A stretch of DNA of 34,807 nt from positions 9,478 to 44,284 of the forward strand of contig DBZX01000080.1 of the NCBI GenBank assembly GCA_002311335.1, written 5' to 3'. The stretch comes from a bacterium UBP10_UBA1149. Its GTDB lineage: Bacteria > Desulfobacterota > Binatia > UBA1149. The notes under the pieces are model-generated. The model was not told the DNA's origin and did not search any database. It worked only from the letters and a program-made list of their open reading frames with translations. Positions 6,774-14,952 of this stretch are shown one piece after another (positions within the stretch are counted from its first letter, which is position 1; each line of letters opens with the position of its first letter). A program made the position numbers and the translations under genes.

Positions 6774-8096
6774 ATGGAACTTAACGACATGATCATGGTG
6801 AGCGTGGACGACCACGTCTGTGAACCCCCGGACATGTGGGAAAAGCACCTTCCTGCAAAGTGGAAAGACCAGGCCCCGCGGCTCGTCAACACTAACGGTG
6901 CCGATATCTGGTTCTACGACGGCAAGGTGATGCCCAACGTCGGCGTCAACGCGGTCGCCGGCCGGGTACCGGAGGAGTACGGCATGGAGCCCACCGCGCT
7001 CGACCAGATGCGCCCCGGTGCTTACAACGTCGACGCCCGTGTTGACGATATGAACGCCAGCGGAGTGCTCGGGTCTATCTGCTTTGCCTCCGCCCCGGGC
7101 TTTGTCGGGCAGCTGTGGAACACGACCAAGGACAAGGACCTCGCGCTGGCCATAGTCAGGGCCTACAACGACTGGCACATAGATGAGTGGTGCGGCAAGC
7201 ACCCGGGCCGCTTCATCCCGCTTTCGTTACCCGTAATGTGGGACACCCAGCTGGGCGCCGACGAGATCCGCCGCTGCGCGAAGAAGGGGTGTTACGCGGT
7301 AAGCCTGCCCGACAACCCGATCGCGCTTGGCTACAAGAGTTTCCACGATTCCTCCTGGGAGCCGATCTGGCAGGTCTGCAACGAGGAGAACATCACGATC
7401 TGCCTGCACATTGGTTCTGGCACCCAGGTCAACCTGCAGGACATGAACGGCCCCGCCGAAATCCTGATCTCGAGCTTGCCGATCACGCTTCACAACGTCG
7501 CCACGGAACTGGTCTTCTCGGAGTTTATCAGGAAGTACGACAACCTGAAGTTCGCGTTGACCGAAGGTGGCGCGGGCTGGGTTCCCTATTTCATGGAACG
7601 TGCGGATTACACCTACGAACACCACCACAGGTGGACCAAGCTCGACCTGGGTAAGGGCCGCCTGCCCAGTGATATTTTCCGCGAGCACATCCTGGCTTGC
7701 TTCATCGATGACAAGGTCGGCATCCACAACCGCGATTTCATCGGCATAGATAACATGGCCTGGGAGGCCGACTACCCGCATTCGGATACCACCTGGCCTC
7801 ACACGGCCGAGAAGTTCTGGAAGTCAATCGAAGGCCAGGGCGTGACGGACGAAGAAATCGATAAGCTCACCTACCAGAACGCGATGAAGTGGTTCAACTA
7901 CGATCCCTTCAAGCATCTCCCAAGGGAGCAGTGCACCGTGGGTGCCCTGAGGGAAAAGGGCAAGCACGTGGATACGGCCCTGGTCTCGCACGGTCGTGGC
8001 CTTGCGCCGTCGGATTACGCAAAAGGCTACGCCACGATCGAAGATATCGTCAAGCAGATGGGCCAGGCCCTGACCACGGTGGCTATAAGGAAGTAG
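6774..8096 (+). CDS. Amidohydrolase-2 family metal-dependent hydrolase or decarboxylase
   Basis: This 440-residue TIM-barrel protein belongs to the amidohydrolase-2 (ACMSD-like) group, which includes non-oxidative decarboxylases and hydrolases acting on aromatic or cyclic acids. The N-terminal metal motif is MVSVDDHVCEPPDMW (D12, H14). A mid-barrel histidine occurs in CLHIGSG, and the late aspartate motif is WEADYPHSDTTWPHT. ATG 6774 is fixed by GAGGAG at 6763-6768, 5 bases upstream; the longer open frame from 6690 lacks such a site. It is the first gene of a rightward operon: its stop is 3 bases before the luciferase-like gene. The pairing with a flavin monooxygenase recurs in actinobacterial and deltaproteobacterial gene sets, where this subfamily is otherwise uncharacterised. 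Likely cytoplasmic; substrate unknown. Confidence 0.9.
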   Translation: MELNDMIMVSVDDHVCEPPDMWEKHLPAKWKDQAPRLVNTNGADIWFYDGKVMPNVGVNAVAGRVPEEYGMEPTALDQMRPGAYNVDARVDDMNASGVLGSICFASAPGFVGQLWNTTKDKDLALAIVRAYNDWHIDEWCGKHPGRFIPLSLPVMWDTQLGADEIRRCAKKGCYAVSLPDNPIALGYKSFHDSSWEPIWQVCNEENITICLHIGSGTQVNLQDMNGPAEILISSLPITLHNVATELVFSEFIRKYDNLKFALTEGGAGWVPYFMERADYTYEHHHRWTKLDLGKGRLPSDIFREHILACFIDDKVGIHNRDFIGIDNMAWEADYPHSDTTWPHTAEKFWKSIEGQGVTDEEIDKLTYQNAMKWFNYDPFKHLPREQCTVGALREKGKHVDTALVSHGRGLAPSDYAKGYATIEDIVKQMGQALTTVAIRK

Positions 8097-8099
8097 ACG

Positions 8100-9488
8100 A
8101 TGAAGTTTGGACTTTTTATCAGCCATCCCTGTCCCAGGCCCTGGGACGAGAATTCTGACAAGCGCGTGATGGAACAAGCCCTGGAGCAGGTAGAGCTGGC
8201 AGACAGGATAGGCCTGGACTACGCGTGGCCGGTCGAGCATCACTTCCTGGAAGAATACAGCCACTCCTCCGCTCCGGAAATGTTCCTGGCAGCGGCGGCC
8301 ATGCGCACGAAAAACATTCGCCTGGCGCACGGCATCGTTCAGTGCTTGCCCGAGATCAACCATCCGGCGCGCATCGCCGAACGGATCGCGACCCTGGATC
8401 TTCTTTCCAATGGGCGCGCTGAACTCGGCACCGGGGAGGGCTCCTCCGAGGCCGAACTTGGCGGCTTCATGATCGATGCCGGTAAAAAGCGCGAGATATG
8501 GGAGGAAACGCTCCGGGTTGCATTGCGCTGCATGACCGAGGCGCCGTTTACCGGGGTCAAGGGCGATTTTGTCAACATGCCTCCTCGCAACGTCGTTCCC
8601 AAGCCGTTGCAGAAAGCGCATCCGCCCGTGTGGGTCGCTTGCTCCCGTCGAGAAACTATACACCTGGCAGCACAACACGGCATCGGCGCCCTGGGCTTTG
8701 CCTTTTTCGACCCAGATGAGGCCAGGCACTGGGTCGATGATTACTACACGACGCTGGAGGAGGAAGGCGTACCGATAGGCGATGAAGTAAACGCCAACCT
8801 GGCCGCGGTCACTACTTTTTTCTGTCACGAGGACGAGCAGCAAGCCATCGACCGCGGGGCCGAGGGTGTGAACTTCATTGGCTACTCACTTGGCCACTAC
8901 TACGTTTTTGGCAAGCACAAGCCCGCCGCTACCGACCTGTGGCAGGAGTATCGCGAGTTGCGGGCCGAGAAGGGGTACGATTCCGACGCGATAAAGATCG
9001 CGCGGGATAATGAAGATACGCTGGGCGCCAAGGTCGTCGAACAGGGGACCAGCGGCTTGCGCGGTGCGATGGGAACACCCGACCAGGTTCGCGATTACTT
9101 ACTCCGCTACGAAGAGGCCGGCGTAGACCAGGTTATTTTTGCAACGACGGCGGGTAAGAATAAACACGAACATATAATGGAAAGCTTGGAGTTGTTCGCT
9201 GAAAAGATACTGCCCGAGTTCAAGGAGCGCGAAAAGGAAGCCGCGGCCAGGAAGGCGGAACGCATGGGGCCGATTATTGACAAGGTCATGGCGCGCAAAC
9301 CCGCGTCTGACCATCCTCCTCTTGCCCGGGATTACGAGATCGTGGCGACACCGCGCGCAATCGCCGAGGGCAAGGACTCTTCGGATTTCAACAGCTGGCT
9401 GGATAAATACGCTGAAGACCTGGCTCTCGGTGAGGATGTCAGCAAGCGCCTCGCCAAGCCTTCTATCGACGGTGGAGGTACGGGCTGA
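8100..9488 (+). CDS. LLM-class flavin-dependent oxidoreductase (luciferase-like)
   Basis: This 462-residue enzyme of the bacterial luciferase fold uses FMNH2 or F420 for oxygenation or reduction. MKFGLFISHP opens the barrel. YAWPVEHHFLEEYSHSSAPE is the conserved EHH segment, LDLLSNGRAELGTGEG the typical LSxGRxxxGxG block, and DQVIFATTAG the last barrel strand. A tail of about 90 residues after residue 375 is rich in Lys, Glu and Ala and ends GGGTG; it is longer than usual for the family (330-390 residues). AGGAAG lies about 8 bases before the ATG, inside the end of the amidohydrolase gene, and the two are only 3 bases apart, so translation is probably coupled. The split-barrel flavoprotein downstream could serve as partner. 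Reduced flavin would come from an unlinked reductase. Confidence 0.93.
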   Translation: MKFGLFISHPCPRPWDENSDKRVMEQALEQVELADRIGLDYAWPVEHHFLEEYSHSSAPEMFLAAAAMRTKNIRLAHGIVQCLPEINHPARIAERIATLDLLSNGRAELGTGEGSSEAELGGFMIDAGKKREIWEETLRVALRCMTEAPFTGVKGDFVNMPPRNVVPKPLQKAHPPVWVACSRRETIHLAAQHGIGALGFAFFDPDEARHWVDDYYTTLEEEGVPIGDEVNANLAAVTTFFCHEDEQQAIDRGAEGVNFIGYSLGHYYVFGKHKPAATDLWQEYRELRAEKGYDSDAIKIARDNEDTLGAKVVEQGTSGLRGAMGTPDQVRDYLLRYEEAGVDQVIFATTAGKNKHEHIMESLELFAEKILPEFKEREKEAAARKAERMGPIIDKVMARKPASDHPPLARDYEIVATPRAIAEGKDSSDFNSWLDKYAEDLALGEDVSKRLAKPSIDGGGTG

Positions 9489-9527
9489 CCGTGGCCGGGG
9501 CGCTTCTGTCGTCCAGGAGATACTCGC

Positions 9528-10055
9528 GTGGCGACTAGCATGAGCCCCGAAGAGATCGAGGAGTTTCTCCTCGCTCAGCGAACGATCGTCGTGACAACGC
9601 TGCGTCGTGATGGATCGCCGGTCGCCCACCCGCTCTGGTTCGTCAAGCTGGGCGAGAGCGTGTACCTCGACACCAGGACCGGCAGCCCCAAGCACAAGAA
9701 TATATTGAATGACCCGCGTGTCTGCGCGCTGGTTGAATCCGGGGAGAGCTATTTCGAGCTGCGCGGCGTGCGAATCGAAGGGCGTTGTGAACCGGTAACG
9801 GATCCCTCGGAGATCGAGCGGGTACAGGGCGCGCTCGAGGAGAAGGACCGCAGGCTGGGCAGTGGCATGACCGAGATGCCAGACTGGTTCTCGAAGAGCC
9901 GCGAGCAGCGACGAAGCACGGGCGACAGGGTGATACTGCGCATTCCGATGGAGCGCGTATACAGCTGGGATTTTTCGAAGGCGCGTAAACATTACGAACA
10001 AGACCCCCCGTCCGCCCATGTGAAAGACGATGACGGGGGACCGACATCAGGTTGA
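9528..10055 (+). CDS. Pyridoxamine-5'-phosphate-oxidase-like split-barrel protein (FMN/F420)
   Basis: This 175-residue protein has the split beta-barrel of PNPOx-like flavoproteins: VVTTLRRDGSPVAHPLWFV (first strands), VYLDTRTGSPKHKNILNDPRV (the phosphate-binding TxxGSxKxxNL-like loop) and YFELRGVRIEGRCEPV (the barrel strand that carries the RGxxRxxG-like motif). The family includes F420-dependent reductases and heme or PNP oxidases; cofactor choice cannot be settled here. The GTG at 9528 has AGGAG about 9 bases upstream and is preferred over ATG 9540. It follows the LLM oxidoreductase after 39 bases and precedes a second amidohydrolase, so it belongs to the same operon. A role in delivering reduced cofactor or reducing an unsaturated product is inference. 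Confidence 0.88.
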   Translation: MATSMSPEEIEEFLLAQRTIVVTTLRRDGSPVAHPLWFVKLGESVYLDTRTGSPKHKNILNDPRVCALVESGESYFELRGVRIEGRCEPVTDPSEIERVQGALEEKDRRLGSGMTEMPDWFSKSREQRRSTGDRVILRIPMERVYSWDFSKARKHYEQDPPSAHVKDDDGGPTSG

Positions 10056-10072
10056 GCGGGCTGGGCTAAGGC

Positions 10073-11314
10073 GTGCGGCGGGGGTATGACCGGTGCGTGA
10101 ACGGTAACCAGACTTCTGCCGAGCGACTCGACACCTACGCGTCGGTGCACCAGGGCGACCGCGTAATACACGACGCCGACGCCCACATAATGGAAGAAGC
10201 CGACTGGCTGCTCCCGCACGCCGAGGCCTCGCTGCGCGAGCGGCTCAAGCCGGTGTTCGTGGCCAGCGTAAAACCGGGCGAGGAGAACGAGATAGAGCGC
10301 TGGCGGCGGTTGCACGCGGACCCGGTCGAGCGGGAGGCGGCCGAGGCCGAGATCATGCTGCGCAAGAACTGGTCGGCGCTGGGATCTTTTATCGCCGCGG
10401 ACAGGCCGCGCGCGCTTGACCTGATGGGCTTTCGCAGCCAGCTGCTGTTCAATACCTTTACCAACGACTACCTGTGCGAGGCCGAGCAGGGCGACGATCT
10501 CGACTTTGCCTACGGCATGGCGCGCGCACACAACCGCGCCATGCTCGAGTTCTGCTCGGTCGACCCGCGCCTGCTGGCGACGGCCTACGTGCCGCTTGCC
10601 GACTTTGGCTTGGCACGCGCCACCGCTGAACAGTCCATCAAGGACGGTGCCGCGGCATTGCTGGTGGCCTCGGCCTGTCCACGGCGGCACTCGCCCAGTC
10701 ACACGGGGCTGTTTCCGGTCTGGGCCGCGGCCGAGGAAGCCGGTATACCGGTGGTCTTTCACGTGGGCGGGGGAGGGCGACTGCTGGACCCGCAGTACTT
10801 TGAAAACGGACTGCCGCCGGTGCCCGACTTCCACGGCGGCGCCGAGAATTTTCGCTCGGTGGACTACGTGGCCATACCCGGGCCGCCCATGCAGACACTG
10901 GCCACGATGATATTCGACGGCGTGCTCGAGCGCTTTCCGCGCTTGAAGCTGGGGGTCATAGAGCAGGGCGCGGTCTGGCTGCCCGGCTGGATGCGCTCGA
11001 TAGACACCGCCGCCGATGCTTTCCGCCGCAACGAGGAGCGGCTGCAGAAGCTCTCGATGAAACCATCTGAGTACGTGCGGCGGCAGGTGCGGGTCACTCC
11101 TTACCCGGCAGAACCGACGGGCTGGATCATAGAGCAGTCAGGGCCCGAGGTATGCATGTTCTCATCGGACTGGCCGCACGTGGAGGGTGGCCGCAACCCG
11201 CTTGCCCGCTTCGGGGCCGCGACCGAGGGGCTGGACGAGACCACGCTCGATGCCTTCTACCGCGGCAATTTTATCGACATGATGGGCAGCGCCCTGGCCG
11301 GCGTCGACGCCTGA
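10073..11314 (+). CDS. Amidohydrolase-2 family protein, second copy type
   Basis: This 413-residue amidohydrolase-2 protein is diverged from the one at 6774. IHDADAHIMEEADWLLP holds the N-terminal D-x-H metal pair, VVFHVGGGGRLLDP the barrel histidine, LKLGVIEQGAVWLPGW the strand before the active site, and MFSSDWPHVEGGRNPL the late aspartate. GTG 10073 is the furthest start; GTG 10097 (nine codons in) is nearly as likely, as neither has a clear ribosome binding site. It lies 17 bases after the PNPOx-like gene, as the last gene of the rightward operon, and ends 4 bases from the convergent GST gene. Two amidohydrolase-2 enzymes flanking flavoproteins suggest sequential hydrolysis or decarboxylation around an oxygenation step. 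No signal peptide. Confidence 0.88.
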   Translation: MRRGYDRCVNGNQTSAERLDTYASVHQGDRVIHDADAHIMEEADWLLPHAEASLRERLKPVFVASVKPGEENEIERWRRLHADPVEREAAEAEIMLRKNWSALGSFIAADRPRALDLMGFRSQLLFNTFTNDYLCEAEQGDDLDFAYGMARAHNRAMLEFCSVDPRLLATAYVPLADFGLARATAEQSIKDGAAALLVASACPRRHSPSHTGLFPVWAAAEEAGIPVVFHVGGGGRLLDPQYFENGLPPVPDFHGGAENFRSVDYVAIPGPPMQTLATMIFDGVLERFPRLKLGVIEQGAVWLPGWMRSIDTAADAFRRNEERLQKLSMKPSEYVRRQVRVTPYPAEPTGWIIEQSGPEVCMFSSDWPHVEGGRNPLARFGAATEGLDETTLDAFYRGNFIDMMGSALAGVDA

Positions 11315-11318
11315 CGTT

Positions 11319-11939
11319 TCAGGGGTAACGGGCAACGGCTGCCGACGGACGCGCCGCTGTTTCCTGTTGCCATTTACCGAGCGACTGCAGGGCGGTTTCA
11401 GGCGTAGTCTCCCAGAGACGGGCAAGCTCGACTCCGCAGTAGGCGACGATATCTGCAACCGAGAACTCGTCTCCCGCAACGAAACGCGTGGTTTTCAGCT
11501 GGGCGTCCAGTAGTTCGCAGGATCTCGCTATCGAGGCGCGGCATAGCTCGGCGTACGCGGGGACCTGTTCAAAGTGCCCACGAAAGGATGGATGGGAGTG
11601 ATGGCCGAGATCGACCGCGGCAACAAAAAGCCCCAGCTCCACACGGCGCGACCACATGTGGACAATCGCCCGTTGCTCGGCGCCCAGTCCGAACAGCGCC
11701 GTCTGAGGAAAACTCTCGTCGAGATACCGACATATCGCCATCGACTCCGAGATACAGCTGCCGTTCGACAGCTCCAGGACAGGAACCTGGCCCAGCGGGT
11801 TCTTTGCCAGGAAGTCGTCGCTGCGATGCTCGTCTTCGGCGACATTTATCTCGACAATCGATAACTCGATTGTCTTTTCGGCCACGAACATCAGCACCCG
11901 GCGGGCGTTGGGGGCGAGCCTGTCAACGTAGAGTTTCAT
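11319..11939 (-). CDS. Glutathione S-transferase-like protein
   Basis: This 206-residue GST has an N-terminal thioredoxin-fold domain (MKLYVDRLAPNARRVLMFV; NPLGQVPVLELSNG; ISESMAICRYLDE), where the cis-Pro segment and the ES pair bind the gamma-glutamyl part of glutathione. The helical C-terminal domain includes the N-capping segment RFVAGDEFSVADIV. The usual catalytic Ser/Tyr/Cys near residue 9-12 is not obvious (APNARR), so the mechanism is uncertain. Its stop lies 4 bases from the stop of the rightward operon (convergent). It starts 32 bases after the DAPG-hydrolase-like gene and is probably co-transcribed with it. It may detoxify electrophiles or catalyse a GSH-dependent isomerisation. 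GC content looks lower here than in the first operon (57% in one 60-base line of the adjacent gene counted by hand). Confidence 0.92.
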   Translation of the reverse strand: MKLYVDRLAPNARRVLMFVAEKTIELSIVEINVAEDEHRSDDFLAKNPLGQVPVLELSNGSCISESMAICRYLDESFPQTALFGLGAEQRAIVHMWSRRVELGLFVAAVDLGHHSHPSFRGHFEQVPAYAELCRASIARSCELLDAQLKTTRFVAGDEFSVADIVAYCGVELARLWETTPETALQSLGKWQQETAARPSAAVARYP

Positions 11940-11971
11940 CGGCTTCCCGTCGTTTCGCGGGGCGCAGTACC

Positions 11972-12613
11972 TTAATGCTTCGCGGGCTGGACGTGCTTCG
12001 AATAGAGTTCGGGCAGGAAGCCGGCGAGATAGCTCATCTCCTCGTGGCAGTGCTTGAGCAGGGCCTCACCAGCCGAGTCGGGAAACAGCTCCGTCCGGGT
12101 CGCCGCGTCAGGAGCCAACTCGGGAGGGTCCAGGTCTCCAAGCCAGAAGCGACTTCGCATCTCGCAGCCGTAGTCCGTGTCGCGACAGAGATGAATGAGA
12201 TGTCCTGCCCAGAAATCAGTATCCAGGGGTCCGACCCGTCCGCACACTGCAGCCGTTATGCCGGCCTCGGAGAACCTGGCGACGTCCAGGTACTCGGCCG
12301 GCTCGCGGAAGTTGATCTTGAGCTTCTGGAGGTCTCCGCCGATGTACTCGTGGACATGGTGGGTACCCCCGACGAACTTACCGCTGCCCCTCTCTCCTAT
12401 CCACTCACACCAGACGTGGTCCCTGGGGTGCCACCACTTGTACTGCTCGGTGTTTTCGAGGAAGCCGAACCACCACTCGACCATCTGGCCCGAGCACCCG
12501 AACATCGTGGTCCAGCTGGCGACGTGCAGCTGCCCGTCGGGCAGGCGCGTGTACCCGGCCTCAAGGTCGAGATAACCCGGGTCCAGGAGATGATTGGCTT
12601 CAGCTAGTTCCAT
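11972..12613 (-). CDS. DAPG/phloretin-hydrolase-like (PhlG-type) C-C hydrolase
   Basis: This 213-residue protein resembles the 2,4-diacetylphloroglucinol/phloretin hydrolase family, zinc enzymes with a Bet v 1-like fold that cleave a C-C bond of acylated phenolics. Visible signatures are GYTRLPDGQLHVASWTTM, EWWFGFLENTEQYKWWHPRD, HHVHEYIGG and KHCHEEMSYLAGFLPELY. In PhlG the zinc ligands are a His in the HPxxH region, a Glu, and a late His/Glu pair. Here H62/H66, E89, H188 and E192 fit this pattern, so the site looks intact. At 213 residues it is shorter than PhlG (near 290). GGGAG lies about 6 bases before ATG 12613. A 140-base gap separates it from the nitroreductase, so it may have its own promoter (TATATG-like sequence near 12645). 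With the GST it suggests handling of an aromatic ketone or 1,3-dicarbonyl, which is inference. Confidence 0.82.
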   Translation of the reverse strand: MELAEANHLLDPGYLDLEAGYTRLPDGQLHVASWTTMFGCSGQMVEWWFGFLENTEQYKWWHPRDHVWCEWIGERGSGKFVGGTHHVHEYIGGDLQKLKINFREPAEYLDVARFSEAGITAAVCGRVGPLDTDFWAGHLIHLCRDTDYGCEMRSRFWLGDLDPPELAPDAATRTELFPDSAGEALLKHCHEEMSYLAGFLPELYSKHVQPAKH

Positions 12614-12753
12614 TTCTTACTCCCGCCTTCCTGCCACTCATATAATGCTGCCCGAGGCTACGTCCAGAACCGCGCCTCCCGCTTTCAACTCGAGCCGGGC
12701 AACCCCGGTGAGTGGACAGCGAGCCGAGCGGGAAGGGTGCGGGCTATCGAGGC

Positions 12754-13395
12754 CTAGGTGTTTCCCCAGCGATCGAACCAGGTCACTTCTTGTGCGGGAC
12801 GGCGCTGTACCGGTCCGAAGCGGCCCACGGGGTAGCCTATAGGGATAGTGACCACGACACCGTATTCGTCGGGGATCTCGAAGTGCTCCACTAACTCGTC
12901 CTCGAAGACCTGGTGCATGGTGGTCAGTGCCGCCCCCAGGCCGACAGCGCGGCAGCCGAGCAGGATGTTCTGCACGCAGGGGTATACCGCGCCGTAGTTG
13001 GGCGGGGCCGGGCCCACCCGTTCGGCCTCTGGCACCTTGAAGGGCCAGTCGCGCAGACCGCAGACGATGAGCAGCAGCGGGTATTCCTGCATGTGGTTGG
13101 CCTGGTACAGCAGCGCACGACCCTGCCGGGCCATGGCCGAGGTGTCGTCGTCATCGACCTTGAAGTTGCCGAAGCGGGACTCGATGGCGGCCTTGTAGCG
13201 GGCGGCGAACCACTGCTTGTCGTCGGGTTGGCGCAGCACCAGGAAGGACCAGGGCTGCGAGTTCATTCCCGACGGCGCCTGCACGCCCGCGTTCAGTACC
13301 TTGAACAACAGTTTGTCCGCAACCGGGTCTGGGCGCAGGCGTCGCATGGCGCGCACGTCCGAGACCAGGTCAAAGAACCGAGGGTTGTCTTCCAT
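12754..13395 (-). CDS. Nitroreductase-family FMN oxidoreductase
   Basis: This 213-residue FMN nitroreductase shows an N-terminal arginine cluster (RAMRRLRPDPV) that contacts FMN phosphate, then APSGMNSQPWSFLVL (the conserved PSxxNxQPW loop), AVYPCVQNILLGCRAVGLGAALTT, and IPIGYPVGRFGPVQRRP near the end. Such enzymes reduce nitro groups, quinones or activated alkenes. ATG 13395 has GGGAGGAA upstream. Just upstream, the end of a hydroxylaminobenzene-mutase-like gene survives as a relic, and an intact one lies at 17033. The ancestral order mutase then nitroreductase suggests the nitroarene to hydroxylamine to aminophenol route. The start region (MEDNPxFFDLVS and about 13 bases upstream) is duplicated at 16720. 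Confidence 0.93.
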   Translation of the reverse strand: MEDNPRFFDLVSDVRAMRRLRPDPVADKLLFKVLNAGVQAPSGMNSQPWSFLVLRQPDDKQWFAARYKAAIESRFGNFKVDDDDTSAMARQGRALLYQANHMQEYPLLLIVCGLRDWPFKVPEAERVGPAPPNYGAVYPCVQNILLGCRAVGLGAALTTMHQVFEDELVEHFEIPDEYGVVVTIPIGYPVGRFGPVQRRPAQEVTWFDRWGNT

Positions 13396-13414
13396 TCGTC
13401 GTTCCTCCCGAGCG

Positions 13415-13504
13415 TCAGTCTTCGTTGGCCGGGGGTTGCTCGCCTCGGCTTGGCACCAGTCCCCACATCAGGAGTCCGATCGTTGCAAGTCCCGCGATCA
13501 CGCC
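13415..13504 (-). pseudogene. Relic: C-terminal end of a hydroxylaminobenzene-mutase-like gene
   Basis: Reading leftward from 13504 the frame gives GVIAGLATIGLLMWGLVPSR then GEQPPANED and stop at 13415. It matches the last transmembrane helix and tail of the intact protein at 17033 (IVALALVVWGLVPGRSKP...GEQ). Nothing of the upstream part remains, because the FAD oxidoreductase gene ends inside it (stop at 13498-13500, other frame). The relic lies 19 bases before the nitroreductase start. It marks one edge of a replaced or inserted segment. Confidence 0.75.
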
Positions 13505-14952
13505 CGGAGCGATCCCGGGGCGATCTTGTCCAACTGCCGGAGCGCGCTGCGGGCCGCGTTGTAGCCGCACATCCCGTGGACCCCGCCGCCCGGTGGTGTC
13601 GAGGCGGAGCAGAGAAAGACCCGAGGATTGGGCGTCGTATAGGGATCGAGGCGAGCCACGGGGCGGGTCATCAGTTGGGTGATGTCGGCGGAACCCCCGG
13701 TGATCGCACCACCCACGAAATTAGGGTTGTAGCGTTCGAAGTCGCCACAGTGCATCGCGTGTCGCGCCCTAATCGTATCCTTGAATCCCGGGGCGAAACG
13801 CTCGACCTGGTTCTCGATCGCCTCGGTCAGATCGACGTTCGAGCCAGCCGGAACATGGCAGTAGGCGTAGCCCGTCTGTTTTCCGGTCGGAGCCCGGGAG
13901 TCATCGAACTGACTCTGCTGGCAGAGCAACACAAAGGGCCGGGTCGGATGTTCTCCCCGGGAGAGGGCGGCTTCGGTCGCCGCGATCTCGTCCATGCGAC
14001 CGCCCAGGTGCACGGTCGAGGCCAGCAGGCAATTTTTGTCGCGCCAGGGGATCGGCTCCTCCAGCGCCCAGTCCAGCTTGAAGACACCGGGGCCAAAGCG
14101 GTAGCGACGTAGCCGGCGAACGTACCGTTCCGGCAGCACCGGTTCGGCAATCGAGGCCAGCTGATCGGGACCGGTGTCGAAGAGGAAGACCCGCGCCGGT
14201 GGAAGTTCATCGACCGACGTGATTCGAACGCCAGTCTGGATTTCGCCTCCCAGGCTCCGAAGCAGGCTCGCCAGGGCGTCCGAGATCGCGCGCGAGCCGC
14301 CCGCCGGGACCGGCCATTCATCGAGGTGACCCGCAATCATGAATATCAGGCCAAGCGCCGCAGTGAACGGAGCGTTGAGCGGAAGGATGCTATGCGCGGC
14401 GCAGCCCCCGAACAGGGCCCGTGTACTTTCTTCTCGGAAACATCCGCGCGCAAACCAGGTGGCCGGCCAGAGGGCTTTCAATCCAAATCGCATGAAGGTC
14501 AGCGGGTGTGTGGGCATGGCGAGGGGCGGACTCAAGATGTCGGCCATCAGGCCGTGACCTTGCCTCACGAGGGGCGAGAGAATCTTGCTATAGCGGGCCG
14601 CGTCCCGGCCGAGCCCTTCGCCCGTTTTCTCGATCGAGCGATAGAGCATCACTGCCGGCTCGTCGTCCAGTGGATGGGCGACCGAAGCCTCGGGTCGAAT
14701 CCATCGCAGACCGTGTTCCTCAAGGGGCAACGATCGGAAGAAGGGAGACAGCAAGCCCATCGGATGAACGGCCGAGCAGACGTCGTGGACATAGCCCGGC
14801 AGGGTTAACTCCGAAGACCGAGTCCCACCACCAATGGCCTCCGTTCCTTCGAGCACCAGCACCGAAGCCCCGCTCCGGGCGAGCTCGATCGCGGCTGCCA
14901 ATCCATTCGGACCCGAACCCACAACGACCGCATCGTAGACAACATCGCCCAT
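13498..14952 (-). CDS. CrtI/phytoene-dehydrogenase-like FAD oxidoreductase
   Basis: This 484-residue flavoprotein has the N-terminal Rossmann dinucleotide fold: YDAVVVGSGPNGLAAAIELA (GxGxxG), then VLVLEGTEAIGGGTRSSEL (acidic strand end and the GG-x-RS clamp). PGYVHDVCSAVHPMGLLSPF is diagnostic of the phytoene-dehydrogenase-like oxidoreductases. The C-terminal FAD segment is RVFLCSASTPPGGGVHGMCGYNAA. Many members desaturate or isomerise isoprenoids and lipids. ATG 14952 overlaps the stop of the DUF3556 gene as TGATG, so the two are translationally coupled. The frame is open upstream to 15234, but that part overlaps DUF3556 coding. The C-terminus (IAPGSLRA) runs into the relic of a mutase gene, so its last codons may be newly acquired. 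Composition is like DUF3556 and more AT-rich than genes near 2 kb. Confidence 0.92.
   Translation of the reverse strand: MGDVVYDAVVVGSGPNGLAAAIELARSGASVLVLEGTEAIGGGTRSSELTLPGYVHDVCSAVHPMGLLSPFFRSLPLEEHGLRWIRPEASVAHPLDDEPAVMLYRSIEKTGEGLGRDAARYSKILSPLVRQGHGLMADILSPPLAMPTHPLTFMRFGLKALWPATWFARGCFREESTRALFGGCAAHSILPLNAPFTAALGLIFMIAGHLDEWPVPAGGSRAISDALASLLRSLGGEIQTGVRITSVDELPPARVFLFDTGPDQLASIAEPVLPERYVRRLRRYRFGPGVFKLDWALEEPIPWRDKNCLLASTVHLGGRMDEIAATEAALSRGEHPTRPFVLLCQQSQFDDSRAPTGKQTGYAYCHVPAGSNVDLTEAIENQVERFAPGFKDTIRARHAMHCGDFERYNPNFVGGAITGGSADITQLMTRPVARLDPYTTPNPRVFLCSASTPPGGGVHGMCGYNAARSALRQLDKIAPGSLRA

Noticed and set aside
12913..14112. 399-residue open frame on the plus strand
   Set aside because: It spans two unrelated minus-strand genes (nitroreductase and FAD oxidoreductase) with clear motifs, which a real gene would not do.
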